DNA from: Chthonomonadaceae bacterium
Lineage (GTDB): Bacteria; Armatimonadota; Chthonomonadetes; Chthonomonadales; Chthonomonadaceae
DNA: 6,575 nucleotides
Assembly: GCA_025355115.1 (NCBI GenBank)
Contig: JANXLO010000646.1
Span: forward strand, 1-6,575
Reading direction: 5' to 3'
Made by a program: the position numbers and the translations under genes. Shown here piece after piece: positions 1-4,975 of this stretch; position 1 is the first letter of the stretch, and each line of letters begins with the position of its first letter. Under the pieces are notes generated by a model. It saw nothing but the letters and a program-made list of their open reading frames with translations, was not told where the DNA came from and did no database searches.

Positions 1-63
1 CCTGGTGGCAGGCAGGCAGGCCAGGGTACGCCGCGACAGGTTTGGTGTCTTTGCTTTGAAATC
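1..63. other. Gene-free left edge with a short GGCA tandem repeat
   Basis: No coding region is supported here. Bases 7-18 are three copies of GGCA, flanked by CCTGG at 1-5 and its reverse complement CCAGG at 21-25. The stretch lies beyond the hairpin that follows the DUF1080 gene, so it is probably an intergenic spacer toward the next gene outside the window. Confidence 0.4.
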
Positions 64-86
64 CCGCCCGGCACAATGCCGGGCGG
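64..86 (-). terminator. Hairpin terminator candidate after the DUF1080 gene
   Basis: A perfect 10-bp inverted repeat (64-73 pairs with 77-86) encloses the 3-base loop CAA. It begins 20 bases past the TGA stop of the DUF1080 gene. On the minus strand the stem is followed by GATTTC, a weak T-run, so it resembles an intrinsic terminator with a poor tail. On the plus strand no T-run follows, so it is best assigned to the leftward transcript. It probably marks the end of the leftward gene group. Confidence 0.55.
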
Positions 87-106
87 CTTGAGGAGAGGCT
101 TGCGCG

Positions 107-946
107 TCAGGGCTGATCGTAGTCCTTCAGTTCGCGGTACCAGATGTTGCGGTAGCGAACAGGATTGCCGTGGTCTTGGAGAACCAACGAGCCTTTCAGC
201 GGATGGGCTACGTAGTTCGGCAGGGCACGGTGATTGGAGTTGCCGAGCAGCTCCGCGTGGTTGTGAACGACCACGCCGTTGTGCAGCACCGTGAAGTAGC
301 CGGGCTTGACCAGCTTGGCGCCGTCGAAGCGCGGGACGGTGAAGAGGATGTCGTAGACCTGCCACTCGCCTGGCTTGCGCGTCGCGTTGACGAGCGGAGG
401 ATAGGTGCCGTAGATGGCGGAAGCCTGTCCGTCCGGATACGTCTTCGCCTGATAGCTGTCGAGCACTTGAATCTCGTACCTGCCGAAGAATAGGACGCCA
501 CTGTTGCCGCGCTCCTGGCCTCTTCCCCTTGGCGGCGTCGGAGCCGACCATTCGATATGCAACTGGCAGTCCCCGATCTCGTCACGAGTAGAGATGGAGC
601 CGGACTTGGGCGCGATCTTCATGTAACCGTTCTCAACCGTCCAGCCAGCCGGCCCTCCATTCCCGTTCTTCCAGTGGGAGAGGTCTTTACCGTCGAACAG
701 CACGATCGCGTCTGAAGGCGGTGTGCCTGGCATCTCCTGAGAGCTGAAGGTGCCGGGATCGATCTCCTTCGGCTGCGGGCGCAGGCCGTCATGGACATGC
801 CATTTGCCGCCGGGCAGCATGGGGGTGTCCTGATAACCCAGATGCTCGTCAGCCTGCTGTGCACGCGCCTTCAGCACGGCCCCGGATCCTGCGCCGATAA
901 GCAGCAGCGCCGCCGCTCCAGCCCTTAGTTTCCAATTCGTCATCAT
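107..946 (-). CDS. Secreted DUF1080 / 3-keto-disaccharide hydrolase family protein
   Basis: This 279-residue protein begins with a signal peptide: WKLR, a hydrophobic stretch at about residues 9-24, and an Ala-Arg-Ala site at 27-29 suggesting cleavage before Gln30. The DUF1080 (PF06439) domain covers about residues 80-272. It shows the family's hallmarks: LFDGKDLSHW (83-92), GNSGVLF (147-153), YEIQVLDSYQ (157-166), NGVVVHNH (223-230) and LQDHGNPVRYRNIWYREL (256-273). The fold is a jelly roll related to laminarinase-type lectin/glycosidase domains, and characterised members hydrolyse 3-keto-glycosides outside the cytoplasm; the substrate here is unknown. The ATG at 946 is chosen because GAGGAG lies 8 bases upstream; a second ATG follows directly. 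The gene lies 54 bases after the ABC ATPase gene and may be co-transcribed with it. The family assignment is firm, the exact enzymatic role less so. Confidence 0.92.
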   Translation of the reverse strand: MMTNWKLRAGAAALLLIGAGSGAVLKARAQQADEHLGYQDTPMLPGGKWHVHDGLRPQPKEIDPGTFSSQEMPGTPPSDAIVLFDGKDLSHWKNGNGGPAGWTVENGYMKIAPKSGSISTRDEIGDCQLHIEWSAPTPPRGRGQERGNSGVLFFGRYEIQVLDSYQAKTYPDGQASAIYGTYPPLVNATRKPGEWQVYDILFTVPRFDGAKLVKPGYFTVLHNGVVVHNHAELLGNSNHRALPNYVAHPLKGSLVLQDHGNPVRYRNIWYRELKDYDQP

Positions 947-954
947 CTGATCTT

Positions 955-960
955 CTCCTC
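955..960 (-). promoter_or_regulatory. Ribosome binding site of the DUF1080 gene
   Basis: GAGGAG on the minus strand, 8 bases before the ATG at 946. It is a strong Shine-Dalgarno sequence and supports this start over internal ones. Confidence 0.7.
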
Positions 961-1000
961 GCCTCCGCTATCGGAGATAGGTTCTTGTCGGAAAGTCAAT

Positions 1001-1738
1001 CTACTCGTTCACGTTCATTTCGCCGATTTTGAGGTCGATGTCGGCGCGCTCCTCGATCTTGGCGATCCTGCCGTCACGAATCCAGACCACTCGGTCGGAG
1101 ACGTCCACCATTTTATAGTCGTGAGTCGCGGAGATGATCGTCACGCCCTCGTTGCGGTTCAGCTCTCGCAGCAGCTCGATGATCTCCGTGCCTGTCTTGA
1201 GGTCGAGGTTCCCTGTCGGCTCGTCGGCGAGGACGATGGACGGCCGATTCGCCAGCGAACGGGCGATGGCGACGCGCTGCTGTTGCCCGCCCGAAAGCTC
1301 CGTCGGACGGTGATGCAGGCGATGGCCAAGGCCGACTTTGTTGAGCATCTCGATGCCACGTTCGATCCCGTCGTCCGTCGGCATGCCCGCGAAGATCGTC
1401 GGCAGAACCACGTTCTCCAGAGCCGTCATGACGGGGATGAGGTTGTACGACTGAAAGATATAGCCGATGGTATGGCAGCGCAGATAAGCCAGCTCCGCCG
1501 CGTCCAGTTGCGCCATGTCAACGTCGTTGATGAAAACCGAGCCGGATGTCGGCTTGTCGAGGCCCCCGATCGCGTTGAAGAGCGTGGACTTGCCGGAGCC
1601 GGACGGCCCCATGATCGAAATATACTCGCCGCGCCGGATGTCCAAATCGACCCCATTCAGAGCGCGGAGAGTCTCCTCGCCCATCGTGAACTCCTTGATC
1701 AGGCCCTTTGTGCGAACAACATACTCATTGGAACCCAT
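1001..1738 (-). CDS. ABC transporter ATP-binding protein, MacB/LolD type
   Basis: A 245-residue ABC ATPase of normal single-domain length. Visible motifs are Walker [10 protein letters not shown] (44-52), the Q-loop glutamine at 96 (IFQSYNLIP), the signature LSGGQQQR (148-155), Walker B IVLADEP (168-174) followed by TGNLD, and the H-loop histidine at 206. The Q-loop context and [19 protein letters not shown] are typical of the MacB/LolD/FtsE branch, which pairs with FtsX-like permeases. This fits the permease gene just upstream, 35 bases away. It would act as a dimer on the cytoplasmic face, powering the permease. The reading frame stays open upstream to 2155, but that part overlaps the permease in another frame and has no ABC similarity. 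The ATG at 1738 starts the protein directly before the usual N-terminal strand and has GAAAGGG (1749-1755) 10 bases upstream. The C-terminal tail after residue 222 is about 20 residues and unremarkable. All catalytic residues are present. Confidence 0.95.
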   Translation of the reverse strand: MGSNEYVVRTKGLIKEFTMGEETLRALNGVDLDIRRGEYISIMGPSGSGKSTLFNAIGGLDKPTSGSVFINDVDMAQLDAAELAYLRCHTIGYIFQSYNLIPVMTALENVVLPTIFAGMPTDDGIERGIEMLNKVGLGHRLHHRPTELSGGQQQRVAIARSLANRPSIVLADEPTGNLDLKTGTEIIELLRELNRNEGVTIISATHDYKMVDVSDRVVWIRDGRIAKIEERADIDLKIGEMNVNE

Positions 1739-1773
1739 GAATTGGAAACCCTTTCTTGTTCGGAGGAACGGGA

Positions 1774-2400
1774 TCAGATGGACGAGCGAAGCGCGATGGC
1801 AGGCGGCATTTGAGCCGCACGGACGGCGGGCGGAATGGCGGCCATGAGCGTGATGGCCACTCCGATCCCCGTCGACAGCAGCATCTCCATCACCGAGCCC
1901 GCAATGAACGAGGGCTGGAATCCGCCCGTGAAAATATGGATCACTACTACTATCAGCCAACCGACCAGCCAGCCGGTGAAAGACGCAGTCAGCCCCATCA
2001 TCATCGCTTCGAGAAAGAACAGCATCACGATGTCGCGGTTCAATGCGCCCAGGCACTTCATCGTGCCTATCTCCTTGAACCGCTCCGTCACTGACATCAA
2101 CATCGAGTTCATGATACCGACGAAGCAGACCATCAGTGCCATTACCGCCAGCCACTGTTGCCGGTGCCCGGCTGCAATCGCCTCCGGGCCAATCGCCGTG
2201 GAGGGGAACAGTCCCGCCGCCCGCACAGAGCTGTAGAACGCGATGCCCAGCGCGATGCCCGCCGCCGTAATTAACGAGCGGCCAAGACGGATTTTTATGC
2301 TTTTGATGGTGATCTCCCAGGCTTTCGCGAAGCGCAGCGAGACCTGCTTCTGCACCTTGCCGGGGACATTTTGGGGCTGTTCGATAGGCTGATCGCTCAT
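1774..2400 (-). CDS. Compact FtsX-like ABC permease lacking the large extracytoplasmic domain
   Basis: A 208-residue membrane protein. A cytoplasmic N-terminus (about 1-38) precedes TM1 (RSLITAAGIALGIAF, about 41-60). A linker of only about 20 residues then leads to TM2 (about 83-101), the hallmark cytoplasmic loop MSVTERFKEIGTMKCLGA (102-119), TM3 with a possible re-entrant part (about 124-156) and TM4 (about 172-194). This is the FtsX/MacB permease core. Normal MacB-type permeases carry a periplasmic domain of roughly 200 residues between TM1 and TM2, and that is absent here. The reading frame is intact and the core motif is well conserved, so this looks like a functional short form rather than decay. 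It must pair with the ATPase encoded immediately downstream, probably as a homodimer, since no second permease is visible. The ATG at 2400 is preferred over a TTG at 2418 because GAGGGAGA lies 8 bases before the ATG and overlaps the stop codon of the PqqD-like gene. Confidence 0.88.
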   Translation of the reverse strand: MSDQPIEQPQNVPGKVQKQVSLRFAKAWEITIKSIKIRLGRSLITAAGIALGIAFYSSVRAAGLFPSTAIGPEAIAAGHRQQWLAVMALMVCFVGIMNSMLMSVTERFKEIGTMKCLGALNRDIVMLFFLEAMMMGLTASFTGWLVGWLIVVVIHIFTGGFQPSFIAGSVMEMLLSTGIGVAITLMAAIPPAVRAAQMPPAIALRSSI

Positions 2401-2408
2401 AGGGGTTG

Positions 2409-2416
2409 TCTCCCTC
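2409..2416 (-). promoter_or_regulatory. Ribosome binding site of the permease gene, overlapping the preceding stop
   Basis: GAGGGAGA on the minus strand, 8 bases before the ATG at 2400. Its first two bases lie inside the TGA stop (2415-2417) of the PqqD-like gene, an arrangement typical of translational coupling. It decides the ATG start over the TTG at 2418. Confidence 0.65.
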
Positions 2417-2852
2417 AACTCTTCTTCGTTTTTTTATAGAAGCCGATGAAATTGCGCTCGTGGAGCATCTGAAGGAACATCGTCACGGAGACTTCAGCCT
2501 CCCGGCGGTTCATCTTGTACTCCCTGCCAGTTTTCTGCACAATTGTCTCGACTGTGTGGCTGCCGTCGCACAACTCCCACACGTAGCCGCCCACCTCGTC
2601 CAACTCGACTCGCTTTTCCGTTGGAGCACGCAGCCACTTCGCCATAGCTTTGGTGATCCGGCCCGCCTTCTCGTTCTGCGGCACTGTCAGCATAGTGCCG
2701 CCCGTTTCGCTCTTCTCCCAGGTCAGGAGCGCATTTCTGCCGGGCCGAAGAGTCAGCGTCGCCTGTCTATCCACATTCGGGGGGCTGATTTTTAGAAACG
2801 GAAGATAGCGACCGATGGCATAGTACAGGCGCATCTTCAGTGGCATACGCAT
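2415..2852 (-). CDS. PqqD-like protein (peptide-binding, RRE-type fold)
   Basis: A 145-residue protein. The basic, amphipathic N-terminus (residues 1-22, MKMRLYYAIGRYLPFLK-like) may associate with the membrane. The PqqD-type domain (PF05402) occupies about residues 80-138. Its core is ELDEVGGYVWELCDGSHTVETI (83-104), then a helix-rich half with EYKMNRREAEVSVTMFLQML and NFIGFY, matching the pattern of a winged-helix PqqD/RiPP recognition element. In characterised systems such domains bind a precursor peptide leader and present it to a modifying enzyme. Here no such enzyme or peptide is seen and the neighbours are an ABC permease and ATPase, so a role in presenting a peptide or protein to the transporter is an inference. 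The ATG at 2852 has GAGGTGA 7 bases upstream; the ATG at 2846 would sit 13 bases away. The frame is also open to 2936, but that part lies inside the preceding gene. Confidence 0.78.
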   Translation of the reverse strand: MRMPLKMRLYYAIGRYLPFLKISPPNVDRQATLTLRPGRNALLTWEKSETGGTMLTVPQNEKAGRITKAMAKWLRAPTEKRVELDEVGGYVWELCDGSHTVETIVQKTGREYKMNRREAEVSVTMFLQMLHERNFIGFYKKTKKS

Positions 2853-3907
2853 CGATCGGTCACCTCGTCCCACAGTCCTTCCGTCTTCCGGCTGTGCAGC
2901 ACCTGCACGGCATACAGCTTGTTCGAATCGGCGCACTCCCAGATGCCGCCCTCGTAGCGCGTCGGGAATCTGCGCAGCGAAGTCTTGGCGTCTCGCAGCA
3001 GCCGCAGCCGTGCAAAGAGACTCAGCTTCCCCGCGTAGTGAACGGCGTCATGATCGTAGATCGTCTCTTCATCACTTGCAAGCCGCTTCAAGCTGACGAA
3101 CGCATTGTTGGCGAACCAGTCGGCCAGACTGAACTTCTTGCGGGTCACGTTCGCCAGCCCCCACCTGTCCACGATAATCTTTTCGCCGCCTCGCGCAAAT
3201 GTGAGATGCAGGTAGCCCGAGAGCAGCTTCTGCTCCTCAAGCCGAAAATCCTCGGGGATGCCAATCTGAAGATCGTACAGCGCCCATAGGTCGAAGCCGT
3301 CCGCCGTATGGTCGTGCAGAGTGGCGAACAGCTGCGACGCCACCGCGCTTATCGCCGCCTGATCCTTCGACAGTCCCACCACCTGCGCGATGACGATCCG
3401 GTTGCAAACCGAGCACTGCCAGATTTTCCCCTGCCCGCGCCCCACGCCCGTCCACGAGAAATTGATGGCGGTGCGCTCGTCGTCCGGGCCTTCCAGCTTC
3501 TCGGTGCGCAGGCTGCTCTCAAAAGTGGACTTAGCCTTCTTAGCTGTCTTGGCCGTCTCCTTCAAAATGCGCTCGATGTTGGCCTTCAAATCCGTCTTGG
3601 GAACCGCCGGTTCGGGACGTCGAAGCCATTTCCTAAACAGCGGCGCGAGATAGTGGTACGCTGTAGGCGGCCCCTCACGCTGCGGCTTGGCTGCGTTCAT
3701 CCATCGAAGCTGCACCGTCAGGCTGCTGCTTCCTGGCGCATCCACACGCAGCGACCCGTTGTCCCGATCCATCGAAAACGCGCTGACGTTCCACTCCGGC
3801 GGCAGTTGAAATCGAATACCCTGCCACCCCACCACTGTGTCGGTCTGCGGCGTCTCCTCTGCCTCTGCTGCCTCAAAAACCTTCTGTTTTTGCACCTGAA
3901 CTGCCAT
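2837..3907 (-). CDS. Unrecognised 356-residue protein with an internal duplication
   Basis: I do not recognise the family. There is no signal peptide and no membrane helix, so it is probably cytoplasmic. Two related halves are visible. GIRFQLPPEW (30-39) matches DLQIGIPEDF (212-221). A 19-residue block at 51-69 (GSLRV...VQLRW) aligns without gaps to 231-249 (GYLHL...IVDRW). IWQCSVCNRIVIAQV (162-176) matches IWECADSNKLYAVQV (322-336). The halves look like beta-rich lobes separated by about 180 residues. An acidic, low-complexity N-terminus (residues 4-22) and a Lys/Ala-rich helical insert (about 105-135) lie outside the repeats. Cysteines stand at 165, 168, 325, 353 and 355, the last two in a C-terminal CVCH. 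The gene overlaps the PqqD-like gene by 16 bases, so the two products probably act together, with the ABC transporter that follows. The ATG at 3907 has only a weak AAGAGA 13 bases upstream. Confidence 0.85.
   Translation of the reverse strand: MAVQVQKQKVFEAAEAEETPQTDTVVGWQGIRFQLPPEWNVSAFSMDRDNGSLRVDAPGSSSLTVQLRWMNAAKPQREGPPTAYHYLAPLFRKWLRRPEPAVPKTDLKANIERILKETAKTAKKAKSTFESSLRTEKLEGPDDERTAINFSWTGVGRGQGKIWQCSVCNRIVIAQVVGLSKDQAAISAVASQLFATLHDHTADGFDLWALYDLQIGIPEDFRLEEQKLLSGYLHLTFARGGEKIIVDRWGLANVTRKKFSLADWFANNAFVSLKRLASDEETIYDHDAVHYAGKLSLFARLRLLRDAKTSLRRFPTRYEGGIWECADSNKLYAVQVLHSRKTEGLWDEVTDRCVCH
2860..2866 (-). promoter_or_regulatory. Ribosome binding site of the PqqD-like gene, inside the upstream gene
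   Basis: GAGGTGA on the minus strand, 7 bases before the ATG at 2852. It lies within the coding part of the 356-residue protein gene, whose stop is at 2837-2839. It fixes the start and implies coupled translation. Confidence 0.65.
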
Positions 3908-3978
3908 GGTACCAAGCCGATCTCTTGCAATGCCGGATGAACAAAAATCTGTCTTATGACCACACCCTGAAACAATTA
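3908..3978 (-). other. 71-base gap between the H-X9-DG gene and the duplicated-protein gene
   Basis: I find no convincing terminator or sigma-70-like promoter here on the minus strand. The best -35-like TTGTTT has no acceptable -10 at a normal distance. The two flanking genes may therefore be co-transcribed. The gap has no open frame of useful length for a precursor peptide. Confidence 0.4.
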
Positions 3979-4806
3979 CTACGGCGCAATGCTCTCAATG
4001 TGACCGTCGCAGAAGAGAACATTGTTTTTTCCGCCATGCCTGCCCGGCTTTGGCAGGCTCTTGAAATCATCTTTGGCGTTCTTTTCCAGCGCGGTCGAAT
4101 CAAAGAGAAGCGGCGTCTTTGCCGCGTCCGGCATCTCGTTCAATTTCTTGCCCTTGAGCTTCCGACCTGACAGAGCCGCGTTGTAGGCATACCCGAATTT
4201 GCCGTCGTGCCGATTGGAGACTGCCGGACAGTGCAGCCACTCCTCTTTTTGTACTGCGCCCTTGAAATCGTCCTGATCCTGCCATTTCTCGGCGGGCGGC
4301 AAGCTGTCGTTGTACTCCACATATTTGCCAAAGGCGAAGTAGAGGCTCTGCAAATTTTCCGTGCAACTCTTGTCCGCTTTCGGATCGTACTTTTGCCGCC
4401 CGACGCCCAACTCCTGAGCGATGGCGCCGATTTTGTCGAGCGATGTCATCATGCTTGCCAGCGCCAGAGAGGTGACACCCCCTGTCACGACGAGATAAAG
4501 GATCATGCCGCTGACAAGTCCCTTGCTGCGCTTGCGCCCCGTCCCATAACCTCCAAGCAGCGCCGCCCCCAGGGCACAGGCCACATAGGTCATAACCATC
4601 GTGATGACGGATCCGAACTTCCAAGCAAGCGGCAATGTCGCGACGACGAGCACGCCCGCCAGCACAACCACCGCAATCCCCAGCCGCCTGCCACTTCGCT
4701 CGACATCCTGCGTCCGTATTCCGGCTGCGACCCCCGATACGAACATCAAAACGGTCAGCCCGGCGCAGACCGCCAGAATCACCTTCAGAACCAAATCAAC
4801 TTGCAT
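3979..4806 (-). CDS. Four-helix membrane protein with a C-terminal H-X9-DG domain
   Basis: A 275-residue protein. Four hydrophobic helices lie at about residues 5-27, 42-61, 66-86 and 98-117, with basic loops between (for example RKRSKG, 91-96). The remainder, from about 145, looks like the soluble part of a DUF1559-type pseudopilin: SCTENLQSLYFAFGKYVEYN (147-166) with LP after it, WLHCPA (190-195), FGYAYNAAL (204-212) and finally H257, nine residues, D267-G268 in RHGGKNNVLFCDGHI. That ending is the H-X9-DG signature (TIGR04294-like) found in prepilin-like proteins of Planctomycetota, Verrucomicrobiota and Armatimonadota. The usual N-terminal prepilin cleavage site and single hydrophobic helix are absent, replaced by the four-helix part. 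The function is unknown. It may be the first gene of the leftward group, 71 bases before the duplicated-protein gene. The ATG at 4806 has only a weak ribosome binding site. Confidence 0.82.
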   Translation of the reverse strand: MQVDLVLKVILAVCAGLTVLMFVSGVAAGIRTQDVERSGRRLGIAVVVLAGVLVVATLPLAWKFGSVITMVMTYVACALGAALLGGYGTGRKRSKGLVSGMILYLVVTGGVTSLALASMMTSLDKIGAIAQELGVGRQKYDPKADKSCTENLQSLYFAFGKYVEYNDSLPPAEKWQDQDDFKGAVQKEEWLHCPAVSNRHDGKFGYAYNAALSGRKLKGKKLNEMPDAAKTPLLFDSTALEKNAKDDFKSLPKPGRHGGKNNVLFCDGHIESIAP

Positions 4807-4832
4807 GATAAACTCGTACCTGACCGCCCCTC

Positions 4833-4852
4833 ATTCCGAATGCATTCGCAAT
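4833..4852. promoter_or_regulatory. 20-bp near-perfect palindrome, candidate operator
   Basis: The halves ATTCCGAATG (4833-4842) and CATTCGCAAT (4843-4852) are reverse complements except for one pair (18 of 20 bases symmetrical). The central 12 bases, CGAATGCATTCG, are perfect. There is no loop, which suits a homodimeric DNA-binding protein better than an RNA hairpin. It lies 27 bases before the ATG of the H-X9-DG gene and touches the candidate -10 element, a position from which a bound regulator would block transcription. No regulator gene is visible in the window. Confidence 0.45.
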
Positions 4853-4880
4853 TCTATATGCTGGTACAGACAATTCCCAA
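4851..4880 (-). promoter_or_regulatory. Candidate sigma-70-like promoter for the leftward gene group
   Basis: On the minus strand TTGGGA (4875-4880) can serve as a -35 and TAGAAT (4851-4856) as a -10, with an 18-base spacer. Matches to consensus are 4 of 6 and 5 of 6. The -10 lies 44 bases before the ATG at 4806. The assignment rests on similarity alone; the organism's promoter consensus is unknown, and the -35 lies at the edge of the hairpin repeat. Confidence 0.3.
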
Positions 4881-4975
4881 CTCCCCCTTCCCTAAAGGGA
4901 AGGGGGCCAGGGGGTTAGGCGCCGCGAGCGAAGCGAGCTGTCCCTCCTCTTTGAGAGGCAAGGGAGTTAGGCACC
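4879..4975. repeat. Two tandem diverged hairpin-repeat units after the OPT-like gene
   Basis: Unit 1 has a perfect 10-bp stem (4883-4892 with 4897-4906, loop TAAA) followed by GGGGTTAGGCGCC (4911-4923). Unit 2 has a 10-bp stem with a two-base bulge (4941-4950 with 4954-4958 and 4961-4965, loop TTG) followed by GTTAGGCACC (4966-4975). The tail GTTAGGC-N-CC recurs at a 52-base interval. Between the units, GCGAGCGAAGCGAGC (4924-4938) contains GCGAGC twice. The pattern resembles dispersed intergenic palindromic elements of other GC-rich bacteria. The last repeat base lies in the TAG stop of the OPT-like gene. The hairpins may protect or end that transcript, although no T-run follows. Confidence 0.65.

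Noticed and set aside
963..976. Small inverted repeat CTCCG-CTAT-CGGAG before the DUF1080 gene
   Set aside because: A 5-bp stem without a T-run occurs often by chance and partly overlaps the region just ahead of the ribosome binding site; too weak to call a terminator.
974..999. Possible promoter before DUF1080: TTGACT (994-999) with TATCTC (974-979)
   Set aside because: The -35 is good, but the spacer is only 14 bases and the -10 is poor; no better -10 exists at 16-18 bases.
1121..1813. Plus-strand open frame of 230 codons opposite the ATPase gene
   Set aside because: It lies antisense to a gene with all ABC motifs intact, and the product shows no domain.
1739..2155. In-frame open extension of 139 codons before the ATPase start
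   Set aside because: It lies on the same strand but overlaps the permease gene in another frame, has no ABC similarity, is rich in Arg/His/Gly/Asp as expected of an out-of-frame GC-rich shadow, and the ATG at 1738 starts at the normal ABC N-terminus.
3308..3940. Plus-strand open frame of about 210 codons opposite the duplicated-protein gene
   Set aside because: It is Arg/Leu-rich with no motif; it is explained by low stop frequency opposite a GC-rich gene.
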